NCBI RefSeq assembly: GCF_002115825.1
Contig: NZ_JFJZ01000015.1
Span: forward strand, 30,911-94,910
Reading direction: 5' to 3'
Length of the DNA: 64,000 bases
Origin: Thalassospira sp. MCCC 1A01428
GTDB taxonomy: Bacteria > Pseudomonadota > Alphaproteobacteria > Rhodospirillales > Thalassospiraceae
Each line of letters begins with the position of its first letter. Position 1 is the first letter of the stretch. Shown one piece after another: positions 15,164 to 25,267 of this stretch. A model generated the notes under the pieces. It saw only the letters and a program-made list of their open reading frames with translations. It was not told the origin of the DNA and did not search any database. Both the position numbers and the translations under genes were made by a program.

Positions 15164-17443
15164 ATGAGCATATCGCCCGCCGCAGTCACTGGTCCGCGTC
15201 GCCTGTTAAAACGGGTGCGCGACGTTATGGCCGGACCGGGGACCGCTGAAGAACGCCTGGGCAAGATCGTGACCATTATTGCGGCGGATATGGTCGCTGA
15301 AGTGTGCTCGGTCTATGTGATGCGGGCGGGCGAGGTGCTTGAACTTTTTGCCACATGTGGCCTTGCCGCCGAAGCCGTGCATCGCACGCGTCTGCGCACC
15401 GGCGAGGGGATTGTCGGTTATGTTGCCGCCCATGCGCGGCCACTTAACTTGCGCGATGCACAATCGCATCCCAATTTTGCCTATCGCCCGGAAACAGGCG
15501 AAGAAATTTATCATTCCATGATCGGCGTGCCGATTTTGCGCGGAGGCCGCATCATTGGGGTTTTGGCGGTTCAGAACCGTACCGAACGCCAATATACCGA
15601 AGACGAACAGGAAGCCCTTGAAAACGTCGCCATGGTGCTGGCCGAAATGGTCGCCGGGGGCGAACTGGTCAATCGGGATGAGTTGATCCCGGCGGATGGC
15701 ATTGCCTTGTTGCCGTTGCGCCTGTCGGGGGCGCGGCTGGCCCCGGGCATTGGTAAGGGCATTGCGGTTTTGCATGAACCGCGCATTGTTATCGACCGCA
15801 TGGTGGCCGAAGACCCGCAAGAGGAGCTAACGCGCTTGCGCGAAGCGATGCGGGTTTTGCAAAAACACCTTGACCGCATGGTCGAGGCGGTGGGCGAATT
15901 TGATGTTGGCGGGGGCGATGACCCCGGCGATATTCTTGATGCCTATCGTATGATTGCCAAGGATACCGGCTGGTTAAACCGCATTACCGAAGCCGTTAAC
16001 ACCGGCCTGACCGCCGAAGCCGCCGTGCAAAAGGTGCATGATGATACCCGTGCGCGCATGGCGCAGGTGACCGACCCTTATTTGCGCGAACGCCTGCATG
16101 ACCTGGAAGATTTGGCAAACCGGTTGTTGCAGCATTTGTCCGGACAGTATCAGTCCCCGGCATTTGGCGATTTGCCCGATGATATTATTCTGGTGGCGCG
16201 CAATATCGGCCCGGCGGAATTGCTTGATTACGATCATACCCGGTTGCGGGGCCTGGCACTGGAGGAGGGATCGCATACATCGCATGTGGCGATAGTGGCG
16301 CGTGCCCTTGACATTCCGGTTCTGGGCGGGGTAAAGGGCGTTCTTGACAAGGTTGAAGGCGGTGACCCGTTAATTGTTGATGCGGACAATGCCCAGTTAT
16401 TTGTGCGCCCCAGCGAGGATGTCCGCGCCGTTATTGACGGGGCATTAAAGGCGCGGGCTGAACGCAAGGCGCTTTATGCGCAGATGCGCGATTTGCCTGC
16501 GCAAACCTGCGATGATATTAACATTTCGCTGAACATCAATGCCGGGTTGCTGATTGATGTGCCCCACGTGATTGAAAGCGGGGCTGATGGCATTGGTCTG
16601 TATCGAACGGAAATACCGTTCATGGTGCGATCTGCCATGCCCGATATCGAGGATCAGACACGGCTTTATAACCGTATTTTCGAGCAGGCCGAAGGCCGGC
16701 CGGTGGTTTTTCGGACCCTTGATGTCGGCGGTGACAAATTATTGCCCTATTGGCAGGATATGATAGAGGAAAATCCGGCCATGGGATGGCGGTCTATCCG
16801 GATAACCCTGGATAGACCGGCGGTGTTGGTGCATCAGTTGCGTGCGCTGATCCGTGCTGCCCACGACCGGGATTTGCATGTCATGTTTCCGATGATAGCA
16901 GAGGTGGCCGAATTTATGACCGCCAGACAACTGCTGGACCGGCAGCTGGAACGTGAAGCCGAACGGGGTTTTGTGCCACGCTCGGTTAAGGTCGGGGCAA
17001 TGCTGGAAGTCCCTGCATTGGTCTGGCAGGCGAAAAGCCTGCTGGGTCAGGTGGATTTCCTTTCGGTGGGGACCAACGACCTGCTTCAGTTTATGTTTGC
17101 TGCAGATCGTGGGAATCCGCGCCTTGAAGGTCGCTATGACACATTGTCGCCGGGTGTTTTTACCTTTTTAAGGCACCTGGTGAAATTGTGTGACGATCAT
17201 AATGTGCGTCTGACCATTTGTGGTGAAATGGCCGGGCGCCCGTTAGAGGCGATGGCCTTGATTGGTCTGGGGATACGGCGTATGTCGATGGCTCCGGCAT
17301 CGGTTGGTCCGGTCAAGGAAATGGTTCGGAGCATGAACGCAAAAAGTGTTGAACAATATGTTTTGTCGCTCCTCGACAGCCCTAAAAAAAGTCTTAGGTC
17401 CCGTCTTAAGGCTTTCGCAATAGATCACGGTGTAAAACTTTAA
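15164..17443 (+). CDS. ptsP: Phosphoenolpyruvate-protein phosphotransferase PtsP (enzyme I-Ntr)
   Basis: A 759-residue enzyme I of the nitrogen-related PTS. It has an N-terminal GAF domain (about 20-170; signs include TGEGIVGYVAAH and SMIGVPILRGGRIIGVLAVQN), the PEP-utiliser core with the phosphorylated His in EEGSHTSHVAIVARALDIPVLGG (about 365-390), and the C-terminal PEP-binding barrel with VFRTLDVGGDKLLPY, SVGTNDLLQF and the Cys in TICGEMAGRP. EI-Ntr transfers phosphate from PEP to NPr and EIIA-Ntr, linking nitrogen status to potassium and carbon control. It begins five bases after the preceding gene and precedes the RodZ-like gene. Confidence 0.96.
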   Translation: MSISPAAVTGPRRLLKRVRDVMAGPGTAEERLGKIVTIIAADMVAEVCSVYVMRAGEVLELFATCGLAAEAVHRTRLRTGEGIVGYVAAHARPLNLRDAQSHPNFAYRPETGEEIYHSMIGVPILRGGRIIGVLAVQNRTERQYTEDEQEALENVAMVLAEMVAGGELVNRDELIPADGIALLPLRLSGARLAPGIGKGIAVLHEPRIVIDRMVAEDPQEELTRLREAMRVLQKHLDRMVEAVGEFDVGGGDDPGDILDAYRMIAKDTGWLNRITEAVNTGLTAEAAVQKVHDDTRARMAQVTDPYLRERLHDLEDLANRLLQHLSGQYQSPAFGDLPDDIILVARNIGPAELLDYDHTRLRGLALEEGSHTSHVAIVARALDIPVLGGVKGVLDKVEGGDPLIVDADNAQLFVRPSEDVRAVIDGALKARAERKALYAQMRDLPAQTCDDINISLNINAGLLIDVPHVIESGADGIGLYRTEIPFMVRSAMPDIEDQTRLYNRIFEQAEGRPVVFRTLDVGGDKLLPYWQDMIEENPAMGWRSIRITLDRPAVLVHQLRALIRAAHDRDLHVMFPMIAEVAEFMTARQLLDRQLEREAERGFVPRSVKVGAMLEVPALVWQAKSLLGQVDFLSVGTNDLLQFMFAADRGNPRLEGRYDTLSPGVFTFLRHLVKLCDDHNVRLTICGEMAGRPLEAMALIGLGIRRMSMAPASVGPVKEMVRSMNAKSVEQYVLSLLDSPKKSLRSRLKAFAIDHGVKL

Positions 17444-17605
17444 AAAAAATCGCTTTTGGCTGGGGTATTTGCTAGTTTGTTGCTGGATCGTAACGTGGGG
17501 GTGCGGGAGTTGGCGATCGGAAAGCGAAAGGAAGATCATTTGGGTGTGCCACCAAGAGGGCGTTTGCGGTTCAAGCCGTTGCCCGGAAGTGCGCCATCAA
17601 ATGAT

Positions 17606-18895
17606 ATGAGTATGGAACCACAGGTTAATTTTAACGCTGAAGCAGTGAATGTCGGGCGGCTGTTGCGCCACACCCGGACGATGCATGGGCAGACCATTGA
17701 AGGGGTTGCCCAGCTTTTGCGGATTCGGAAAGTTTACCTCGAAGCGATCGAGAACAGTCAGTATGACGCGCTTCCGGGCGGGCCGTATGGCTTGGGCTTT
17801 GTTAAGGGCTATGCCGAACATCTGGGGTTGGACGGCAAGGAAATTGTTCGTCGTTACAAGGAAGAAAGCAACGCGCCCGCTGTGCGCAGCGAGCTGAGCT
17901 TTCCCAAACCGGTGCAGGAAAGTCGTGTGCCCGGTGGTGCCATGATGCTGATTGCTGCGGTGCTGGGGATCGTTGCTTATGGTGGCTGGTACTATTTATC
18001 AAGCCAGGGCAAGACAATTGCCGATCTGGTAGAGCCGTTGCCCGATAGTATGAAGGGGTATACGGCCATACCCGATACGGGGAACAATAACAGCGCTGCA
18101 CCCGCCGAACGTGAACGGACCCTGGAAAATGCTGCCGAGGCCCATGCGGCCGAAGTTGGCCCGCGTATGGGCGGTTCGCCATCCGCGCAGGCGTCGGAAA
18201 GCATGAATGATGCCATTGGCAGCCCCGTTGAGGGCATGTTTGCCGAGCCGGATTTTGATGTGATGTCGTCGCAGGCGGGAAATCGTGATGTCCCGGCCGA
18301 CGCGATGCCGGATCAAACGGCATCGGCAGGGCCGAATGCGGCAACCGCACCGGTTTCGGGTAATGAAAACGCCAATGTCGCACCCATGGCTGCGCCTGCA
18401 TCGCCCTCGGGTACTGCGGATGCCAACACCAACGCCAATGCCAATGCCGTACCGCAAGGTAGTGCCGCGTTGATGCCTAACCAGGGCAATATTCCGTTGC
18501 CGCCGCGCGCACCCAATGCGCCGCAAACGGCAGGCACCCCTGAAGTGGCGTCTGTTCCGGCGGCACCCGAAGTTGGTGATGCTGGTGGCGGGCGTGTTTT
18601 TGGTGCCGTCAATGCCGATAGCCGCGTAACCATTTCGGCCAATGAAACCAGCTGGGTCCGTATCCGCGAGGATGATGGCAATATTTTGCTAACCCGGATG
18701 TTAAGTGCGGGCGATGTTTATCGTGTGCCTAATCGCGATGGTCTTAAACTTGAAGTTGGCAATGCTGGCGCCTTGTCGATCAGCGTGGACGCGACGAAAA
18801 ATGTCTCGATTGGCAGCTATGGTCAGGTGATTTCAAATTATTCACTGAATCCGGACGATATTCTGGCTTCTTTGACGGAAAAAAAGACACAATAA
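17606..18895 (+). CDS. RodZ-like helix-turn-helix membrane protein
   Basis: A 429-residue protein with the RodZ layout: an N-terminal HTH_25 domain (NVGRLLRHTRTMHGQTIEGVAQLLRI region, about 14-75, with PGGPYGLGFVKGYAEHLGLD), a short basic stretch, one membrane helix (about 113-131, GGAMMLIAAVLGIVAYGGWYY), a long Ala/Pro/Asn-rich periplasmic linker, and a C-terminal DUF4115 beta domain (about 325-425, ETSWVRIREDDG..LLTRMLSAGD and YSLNPDDILASL). RodZ anchors MreB to shape the cell. The start is uncertain: a TTG or GTG around 17540-17550 preceded by AAGGAAG would add about 20 residues; the ATG at 17606 is the first good ATG before the conserved domain. Confidence 0.85.
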   Translation: MSMEPQVNFNAEAVNVGRLLRHTRTMHGQTIEGVAQLLRIRKVYLEAIENSQYDALPGGPYGLGFVKGYAEHLGLDGKEIVRRYKEESNAPAVRSELSFPKPVQESRVPGGAMMLIAAVLGIVAYGGWYYLSSQGKTIADLVEPLPDSMKGYTAIPDTGNNNSAAPAERERTLENAAEAHAAEVGPRMGGSPSAQASESMNDAIGSPVEGMFAEPDFDVMSSQAGNRDVPADAMPDQTASAGPNAATAPVSGNENANVAPMAAPASPSGTADANTNANANAVPQGSAALMPNQGNIPLPPRAPNAPQTAGTPEVASVPAAPEVGDAGGGRVFGAVNADSRVTISANETSWVRIREDDGNILLTRMLSAGDVYRVPNRDGLKLEVGNAGALSISVDATKNVSIGSYGQVISNYSLNPDDILASLTEKKTQ

Positions 18896-18920
18896 CAGTT
18901 CGTTAAAGGGTCTTTATTTT

Positions 18921-18951
18921 AAAAGGCGGCCATACCCCGGGCCGCCTTTTT
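18921..18951 (+). terminator. Rho-independent terminator after the RodZ-like gene
   Basis: AAAAGGCGGCC pairs with GGCCGCCTTTT around an 8-base loop and is followed by more T. It lies 25 bases after the stop at 18895. Confidence 0.85.
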
Positions 18952-19069
18952 CGTGCCTGTCATAAAAACACCGCGAAAAAGCTGAGCGCGACGGTTTCTT
19001 CTGCGCCGGTGATAAGCTATATACAGGCCTACAGTTCACTGTGTTGCAACAAAGGCTACGGATCCGCAA

Positions 19070-20182
19070 ATGAGTGTCCGCCCCTATCGTGATATCGAAC
19101 GCCGCAAAAGCCGTAAAATTCGTGTCGGTTCTGTCGAAGTTGGCGGTGATGCGCCGATTTCGGTGCAGTCCATGACCAATACGCTGACCACGGATGTCGC
19201 GGGTACTGTCGCGCAAATTCACCGCCTTGAAGAAGCCGGTGCCGATATTGTGCGTGTATCCTGCCCGGATCAGGAATCGTCGCTGGCCCTGAAAGACATT
19301 GTCAAACAGGTGAGCGTGCCGATCGTTGCCGATATTCATTTTCATTACAAACGCGCCATCGAAGCCGCCGAAAGCGGTGCGGCCTGCCTGCGGATTAATC
19401 CGGGGAATATCGGGTCGACCGAACGGGTACGTGAAGTGGTCAAGGCGGCCAAGGATCATGGCTGTTCGATGCGTATTGGTGTGAATGCCGGGTCGCTGGA
19501 ACGGGAATTGCTGGAAAAATACGGTGAACCTTGCCCCGAAGCGATGGTCGAAAGTGCCATGAACCATGCGCGGATTTTGGAAGATCAGGATTTCCGCGAG
19601 TTCAAAATATCGGTTAAGGCATCGGATGTGTTTTTGGCCGTGGCGGCCTATTATGGCCTGGCCGAGGCTTGCGATTACCCGCTGCATCTGGGCATTACCG
19701 AAGCCGGGGGCCTGCGCGGCGGTACGGTAAAATCATCGATCGGCATGGGCAATTTGCTGTGGGCCGGTATCGGCGACACCTTGCGGGTGTCATTGTCGGC
19801 TGACCCGGTGGAAGAAATCCATGTTGGTTATGACATGTTGAAATCGCTGGGTTTGCGGACGCGCGGGGTGCAGATTATTTCCTGCCCGTCCTGTGCGCGT
19901 CAGGGCTTTAATGTGGTTGATACCGTGGCCGAACTTGAAAAACGGTTGTCCCATATTTCAACGCCGATTTCCCTGTCGATTATTGGCTGTATTGTCAATG
20001 GACCGGGCGAAGCGCGTGAAACCGACATCGGGCTTACCGGTGGCGGTGGTGGCAACCACAAAATGTATATTTCGGGCAAGCCGGACCATAATGTTAGCAG
20101 CGAAAAAATGGTCGACCATATCGTCGAGCTGGTTGAAGAACGCGCTGCAAAAATCGAAGCAGCCAAGGCAGCGGCTGAATAG
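19070..20182 (+). CDS. ispG: 4-hydroxy-3-methylbut-2-enyl diphosphate synthase IspG
   Basis: A 370-residue enzyme of the MEP isoprenoid pathway that reduces MEcPP to HMBPP with a 4Fe-4S cluster. The signs are [13 protein letters not shown] near the start, the barrel motifs RVSCPD and ADIHFHY and LRINPGNIG, and the cluster ligands in [10 protein letters not shown] and [10 protein letters not shown] at the C-terminus, where the last Gly-Glu block is also conserved. It starts at ATG 19070 with only a weak ribosome site and has its own terminator upstream, so it likely has an independent promoter. It supplies isoprene for the quinones made by UbiG, COQ9 and the UbiB-like protein. Confidence 0.97.
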   Translation: MSVRPYRDIERRKSRKIRVGSVEVGGDAPISVQSMTNTLTTDVAGTVAQIHRLEEAGADIVRVSCPDQESSLALKDIVKQVSVPIVADIHFHYKRAIEAAESGAACLRINPGNIGSTERVREVVKAAKDHGCSMRIGVNAGSLERELLEKYGEPCPEAMVESAMNHARILEDQDFREFKISVKASDVFLAVAAYYGLAEACDYPLHLGITEAGGLRGGTVKSSIGMGNLLWAGIGDTLRVSLSADPVEEIHVGYDMLKSLGLRTRGVQIISCPSCARQGFNVVDTVAELEKRLSHISTPISLSIIGCIVNGPGEARETDIGLTGGGGGNHKMYISGKPDHNVSSEKMVDHIVELVEERAAKIEAAKAAAE

Positions 20183-20202
20183 CGTTGTATTTGCCGAATT
20201 AA

Positions 20203-20236
20203 GGCTTTCCGCCACCTCGGCGGAAGGCTATTTTCG
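20203..20236 (+). terminator. Likely terminator after ispG
   Basis: GGCTTTCCGCC pairs with GGCGGAAGGCT (one wobble) across a 6-base loop, followed by ATTTTCG. The T-run is short, so it may be leaky into hisS. Confidence 0.55.
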
Positions 20237-20290
20237 TGCGTATATGACTATCCCTTTATAGAAAAACACCAAGAATATCGGAGATCAAAC

Positions 20291-21532
20291 GTGGCATCGC
20301 TTCAACCCGTCCGTGGCACACATGACCTTTTACCCGAAGAAAACCGGGTGCAGGACCATATCGCGGAAACGGCCCGCGCCATTGGCGAGCTGTATGGTTA
20401 TCATCGCATGACCACGCCGATCTTTGAATTTACCGATGTTTTTGCCCGCACCCTTGGCGATACGTCCGATGTCGTGACCAAGGAAATGTATACGTTTGAG
20501 GATCGCGGCGGCGAGAAAATCACCCTGCGCCCTGAAAACACCGCCGGGATCGCACGGGCTTATATTTCCAACGGTATGCAGCAATTATCGCCGGTGAAGG
20601 TGTGTTATTACGGGCCGATGTTCCGTTATGAACGCCCGCAAAAAGGCCGGCAACGCCAGTTCCACCAGATCGGTGTGGAATTATTAGGTGTAGAACAGGT
20701 TGGCGGCGACCTTGAGGTTATTGCCTATGGCGCGCATATCCTGAAGGCGCTGGGCCTGTGGGATAACATCACCCTGGAACTGAATACCCTGGGCGACCCC
20801 GACAGCCGGGCAGCGTATCGTGATGTGCTGGTGGATTATTTCAAAGGGCATTTTGATAAATTGTCCGAAGACAGCCGCAACCGTCTGGATAAAAACCCGC
20901 TGCGCATTCTGGATTCCAAGGATGAAGGCGACCGCGAACTGGTGGCAAATGCGCCGCTGTTTGGTGAATATCTGAACGAACATTCAAAGACGTTTTTCAA
21001 GCAATTGACCGACGGTTTGGGTGATATTGGTATTAATTATCAGCTTAACCCGCGTTTGGTGCGCGGGCTGGATTATTATTGCCATACCTGTTTCGAATTT
21101 GTCACCAGCACGCTGGGCGCACAGGGCACGGTAATGGCCGGTGGCCGATATGACGGTTTGGTGTCAACCATGGGTGGCCCGCAAACCGCAGGTGTGGGCT
21201 GGGCAGCCGGCGTTGAACGTTTGGCAATGATGGTGGGGACAGCCCCTGCTGCGCCGCGCCCGGTGGCTCTGATCCCGATGGGGGACGCCGCCGAAAGCCG
21301 GTGCCGCACACTGGCGCAGCAATTGCGCGAAGCCGGCATTGCTGTCGAGCTGGGCTATGCGGGCAATATGAAAAAACGCATGAAGCGTGCCGATAAGGCC
21401 AATGCCAAAATGGCAGTCATCATTGGCGACGACGAACTGGCAAAGGGTGTTGCCATGGTGCGTGACCTTGATGCAGGCGAGCAGCGCGAAGTTGCGATTG
21501 ACAGCCTGATCGGTGTGATTGGCGAAAGGTAA
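20291..21532 (+). CDS. hisS: Histidyl-tRNA synthetase
   Basis: A 413-residue class II synthetase that charges tRNA-His. Class II motif 1 lies near the start after QPVRGTHDLLP, motif 2 is MFRYERPQKGRQRQFHQIGVE (about 112-133), the histidine-specific motif is LVRGLDYYCHTCFEF (about 257-272) and motif 3 is in GVGWAAGVERLAMM. The C-terminal anticodon-binding domain includes MKKRMKRADKANAKMAVIIGDDE. It starts with GTG at 20291, supported by GGAG six bases upstream. hemA overlaps or abuts its 3' end, so the genes hisS, hemA, prfA and prmC form a tight run. Confidence 0.97.
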   Translation: MASLQPVRGTHDLLPEENRVQDHIAETARAIGELYGYHRMTTPIFEFTDVFARTLGDTSDVVTKEMYTFEDRGGEKITLRPENTAGIARAYISNGMQQLSPVKVCYYGPMFRYERPQKGRQRQFHQIGVELLGVEQVGGDLEVIAYGAHILKALGLWDNITLELNTLGDPDSRAAYRDVLVDYFKGHFDKLSEDSRNRLDKNPLRILDSKDEGDRELVANAPLFGEYLNEHSKTFFKQLTDGLGDIGINYQLNPRLVRGLDYYCHTCFEFVTSTLGAQGTVMAGGRYDGLVSTMGGPQTAGVGWAAGVERLAMMVGTAPAAPRPVALIPMGDAAESRCRTLAQQLREAGIAVELGYAGNMKKRMKRADKANAKMAVIIGDDELAKGVAMVRDLDAGEQREVAIDSLIGVIGER

Positions 21533-21539
21533 GTGCCGG

Positions 21540-22883
21540 GTGAATGAGGCGGCGGGACGCGACGAAGCCGGAGACTGGCCGCTGGACCGTTTGATGGTGG
21601 TTGGAACCAACCATCGGCGATCCAGTGAGGAAACGCGCGACCGCCTTTTCATCGACGAAACCCGTTTGCCCCAGTTTCTGGGCGTGATTGACCAGGCCCG
21701 GCTGGGGCAGGCGGTGGTTGTTTCTACCTGCAACCGTACTGAAATTCATTTGCTGGCGTTCGAGGCCGAACGTGGCCGCGAACGGGTGATTGACCTGATG
21801 GCCCTGTGGGCCGATCTGGACCGGGACCAACTGGCAGCAGAGCTATATATACGGTCAGGGCGGGAAGCCCTGAAGCATGTTTTTGCCGTGGCGGCTTCGC
21901 TTGATAGCTTGGTGATTGGCGAGCCCGAGGTTTTTGGCCAGATCAAGGATGCCCATAAAATTGCCCGGATGCATGGGCTGGTGGGCCGGGAACTTGAACA
22001 GGTTTATCAAACTGCCTATGCCATTTCCAAACGGGTGCGCAGCCAGACCGGGATTGGGCAGGGGGCTGTTTCGATTGCGGCTGCCGCGCAATCGGTGGCG
22101 CGCGACCTGCATGGGGATATTGCCAATTGTACCCTGCTTTTGGCTGGTGCGGGCGATATGGGCGAACTGATTGCGGCATCCCTTGCCGAACGCGGCATGG
22201 GACGCATCATGGTGGTGGACCGTTTGGCGGCCCGGGCGCGCCTGGTGGCCAAGCGGCTGGAATGTCACTGGTCGGATATGGGCGATCTTGAACGTTTGCT
22301 GGCCGAGGCCGATATCGTGCTGACGGCGGGTGGATCGCGGCGGTATTTGATTGATCATGATATTGCGCTAACCGCAGTGAAGCGTCGCCGCTATCGCCCT
22401 GTTTTAATGATTGATACCGCCGTTCCCGGCGATATTGACCCGCAGGTTGACGATATTTCCGAGGTGTTTTTTTACCGCCTGGAAGATCTGGAAAATATTG
22501 CTGCACAGGGGCGTGGCGGGCGCGAGGAAAAAGCCGATGAAGCCTGGGCAATGGTCGAGGCGGAGGTTGACCATTTTGTTCGTGTGCGTGCCGAGCGCGC
22601 CGCGATCCCGGCCCTTGCCGAATTGCGCCAGCATTTTGATGCAGTGCGCGCAGCGGCATTGGCCGAAAGCCATGGCGATGCCGAAAAGGCAACCCGGCTT
22701 TTGGTTAATCGGCTGTTGCATGCACCCACACAAGCCCTTAAAGACCTAGCAGCCACAACAGGTGGTGCCGGGACGATGGAATGGGTTAAGGCGCAAAAAT
22801 TGTTGGGGCGGCTTTTTCCGCTTTATCCCGACGATGCCGATACTTCGGAACCGACAAATACAGATCAGGAGAATAAAGAGTGA
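21540..22883 (+). CDS. hemA: Glutamyl-tRNA reductase
   Basis: A 447-residue enzyme that reduces glutamyl-tRNA to glutamate semialdehyde in the first step of C5 heme synthesis. The catalytic Cys is in [16 protein letters not shown], the GNHR-type block is [15 protein letters not shown], the NADPH domain begins [15 protein letters not shown] and the dimerisation domain fills the last 120 residues. The presence of HemA instead of an ALA synthase-type gene here is worth noting, as many alphaproteobacteria use the Shemin pathway. I start it at the GTG at 21540, which has AAAGG nine bases upstream; a TTG at 21519 would overlap hisS by 14 bases. Confidence 0.93.
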   Translation: MNEAAGRDEAGDWPLDRLMVVGTNHRRSSEETRDRLFIDETRLPQFLGVIDQARLGQAVVVSTCNRTEIHLLAFEAERGRERVIDLMALWADLDRDQLAAELYIRSGREALKHVFAVAASLDSLVIGEPEVFGQIKDAHKIARMHGLVGRELEQVYQTAYAISKRVRSQTGIGQGAVSIAAAAQSVARDLHGDIANCTLLLAGAGDMGELIAASLAERGMGRIMVVDRLAARARLVAKRLECHWSDMGDLERLLAEADIVLTAGGSRRYLIDHDIALTAVKRRRYRPVLMIDTAVPGDIDPQVDDISEVFFYRLEDLENIAAQGRGGREEKADEAWAMVEAEVDHFVRVRAERAAIPALAELRQHFDAVRAAALAESHGDAEKATRLLVNRLLHAPTQALKDLAATTGGAGTMEWVKAQKLLGRLFPLYPDDADTSEPTNTDQENKE

Positions 22884-23962
22884 GTTTGGACCCAGGTAAA
22901 CTGCATGGTGTTGTTCGCCGGTTTGACGAGCTTAAATCCCTGTTGTCGGGTGGGGCGGGTGATAATGACAGCTTTGCCAAATTGTCGCGGGAATATGCGG
23001 AATTATTGCCCGTTGTTGAAAAAATTGAAGCCTTTCAGCGCTTGCATGATGATTTGGCCGGGGTAAAGGAATTGCTGGCCGATCCGGAATCAGACCGTGA
23101 CATGCGCGAGATGGCCGAGGCCGAACGCCAGGAACTGCTGGAGAAATTGCCCGAGGCAGAGCACGACGTAAAGCTGATGCTGTTGCCCAAGGACTCGGCC
23201 GATGAAAAGAATGCCATTCTTGAAATTCGTGCCGGAACGGGCGGCGAGGAAGCGGCCCTGTTTGCCGCCGACCTTTACCGCATGTATCAGCGTTATGCCG
23301 AGAACAAAGGCTGGCGGTTTGAATTGATGGACGCCAACGAAAACGATCTGGGCGGTTTTAAGGAAGTTGTCGTTAATGTGTCGGGGGCCGGGGTGTTTGC
23401 GCGCCTGAAATATGAAAGTGGCGTTCACCGCGTACAGCGTGTGCCGGTAACTGAAACGGGCGGGCGCATTCATACATCGGCTGCCACGGTTGCCGTTTTG
23501 CCCGAGGCCGAAGACGTTGATGTGCATATCGATCCCAAGGATTTGCGCATTGATACCTATCGGTCCCAGGGGGCCGGGGGGCAGCACGTGAACACCACCG
23601 ATAGTGCCGTGCGTGTGACCCATATTCCTTCGGGGGTGGTTGCTGCGTGCCAGGAAGAAAAATCGCAGCATAAGAACAAGGCGAAGGCCATGAAGATGCT
23701 GATGACACGTTTGTATGATCACGAACGCGAAACCAAGGATGCTGCCCGCGCGGCAGATCGTAAATCGCAGGTGGGCTCGGGGGATCGGTCCGAACGTATT
23801 CGCACCTATAATTTCCCGCAAGGTCGCATATCGGACCACCGCATTAACCTGACCCTGTACCGGTTAGATGATTTTGTAACCGGCGGGCCATCGGTAGATG
23901 AAATGATTGATGCGCTGATTTCTGAAGACCAGGCGCAAAAACTGGCCGAAATCGAAAGTTGA
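22880..23962 (+). CDS. prfA: Peptide chain release factor 1
   Basis: A 360-residue class I release factor that reads UAA and UAG and frees the finished peptide. The GGQ loop is in [21 protein letters not shown], and the remaining release-factor blocks ([60 protein letters not shown]) are all present. It starts with GTG at 22880, overlapping the hemA stop by four bases (GTGA), so the two are translationally coupled. prmC, which modifies this protein, follows directly, a common pairing. Confidence 0.97.
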   Translation: MSLDPGKLHGVVRRFDELKSLLSGGAGDNDSFAKLSREYAELLPVVEKIEAFQRLHDDLAGVKELLADPESDRDMREMAEAERQELLEKLPEAEHDVKLMLLPKDSADEKNAILEIRAGTGGEEAALFAADLYRMYQRYAENKGWRFELMDANENDLGGFKEVVVNVSGAGVFARLKYESGVHRVQRVPVTETGGRIHTSAATVAVLPEAEDVDVHIDPKDLRIDTYRSQGAGGQHVNTTDSAVRVTHIPSGVVAACQEEKSQHKNKAKAMKMLMTRLYDHERETKDAARAADRKSQVGSGDRSERIRTYNFPQGRISDHRINLTLYRLDDFVTGGPSVDEMIDALISEDQAQKLAEIES

Positions 23963-23970
23963 GTTCGGGG

Positions 23971-24849
23971 ATGAACCCGCAGGAAGCCGATACGCTTGGT
24001 TCTTTGATGACCGAGGCGACAGCGCAGCTAAAACAGGCTGGCTGTGATACGGCCCGCCTTGATGCACGCATTTTGTTGGCCGCGGCCTGCGATGTTGATG
24101 CCAGCCGGATTATGGCGTGGCCCGAAGACGTCGTTACGGCGGGTAATGCCCAGGCGTTTCGCCAGATGATTGAACGACGCAGCGCACGTGAACCGGTTGC
24201 GCGTATTTTGGGCCAGCGCGATTTTTGGCGCCATCGTTTCAAAGTCACCGCCGATACCCTGGACCCGCGCCCCGACAGTGAAACACTGGTTGAGTGGGCA
24301 ATTGAGCTGGCAGCTGATTTAACACAACCGGATCTGATTGATTTTGGCACGGGAACAGGGTGTTTGTTGCTTTCCGTGCTGGGTGATGTGCCAGGTGCCA
24401 CGGGTGTGGGAGTGGATATCAGTGCGGGGGCCGTTGAGTGTGCGGTGGAAAACGCGGTTGCCTTGGGGCTTAATCAGCGCAGCCAATTTGTAGTTTCAGA
24501 TTGGGATTGTGACCTTGATGCGCAGACAAAGGCCGCCGGATTTGATATCATGCTGTCAAATCCGCCCTATATTGCCCAAAGCGAAATGGCAGGGCTGGCC
24601 CCCGAGGTTCGTGATTTTGACCCGTTTAATGCGCTGAGCGATGGCGCGGACGGGCTTACAGCCTATCGCAAGCTGGCAAGGATTGCCGGACAGTTGGTGC
24701 GCAGTGCGGGCTGGGTCATTTTTGAGATCGGCCAGGGGCAGGAAGAAGCGGTCCATCACTTGCTGGCGCAGCAGGGTTTTGGAAACATTCAATACCGGCG
24801 TGATCTTGGTGGTATCATACGGTGTGTGGGTGGACAAAAACGGGGCTAA
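23971..24849 (+). CDS. prmC: Release factor glutamine methyltransferase PrmC
   Basis: A 292-residue SAM-dependent enzyme that N5-methylates the Gln of the GGQ loop in release factors. The N-terminal helical domain precedes a SAM site of the form LIDFGTGTGCLLLSVL (about 112-127) and the catalytic NPPY in DIMLSNPPYIAQSE (about 195-208), followed by FEIGQGQEEAVHHLL. The ATG at 23971 was chosen; a TTG at 23959 overlaps the prfA stop and is equally possible. It ends the hisS-hemA-prfA-prmC run. Confidence 0.94.
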   Translation: MNPQEADTLGSLMTEATAQLKQAGCDTARLDARILLAAACDVDASRIMAWPEDVVTAGNAQAFRQMIERRSAREPVARILGQRDFWRHRFKVTADTLDPRPDSETLVEWAIELAADLTQPDLIDFGTGTGCLLLSVLGDVPGATGVGVDISAGAVECAVENAVALGLNQRSQFVVSDWDCDLDAQTKAAGFDIMLSNPPYIAQSEMAGLAPEVRDFDPFNALSDGADGLTAYRKLARIAGQLVRSAGWVIFEIGQGQEEAVHHLLAQQGFGNIQYRRDLGGIIRCVGGQKRG

Positions 24850-25267
24850 CGGCATTTCAGGACTGCGGTTTTGGTTAAATGGCCCTGTGTTTGCCCTTTA
24901 ATTTGGCAATGCCGGACGATTGAGCATCCAGTAAGCAGTTGTGTTTACTGGAAAAGGTTAGCCCTGCGCTGTTGACAGAAACGTAGTTGTAAAAAAAACG
25001 AAAGAACGGAAAAAAACAGTTGGAATAAGCCTGCAAGCCATATAGTTTGTCCTGAGCAGGCCGGGTGCCTGACGCGCTTTCTAATTGCGCCGTGTTCCCC
25101 TGTAAACAGTAACAAATCTCCGTTCCCTTATATTTGGTCATCGGTTGATTTCTGACGGTACCGTTTGGCCGGTACTGTTTTTCGGGAAATGTGTTTTTTC
25201 AGACGGATTGGTTCCGGGGCGCGATGACGCTGCCCACGGGTGTCCTCAACGCCAACAGTATGTTGAT
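24850..25267 (+). other. Long intergenic leader before the DUF4167 gene
   Basis: These 418 bases hold no convincing gene. An imperfect hairpin at 25155-25178 (ACGGTACCG with CGGTACTGT) is followed by TTTTTC and looks like a terminator or attenuator ahead of the DUF4167 start; a second small stem (CCAGTAA/TTACTGG) lies at about 24929-24952. A long leader could hold RNA-level control. Confidence 0.4.
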
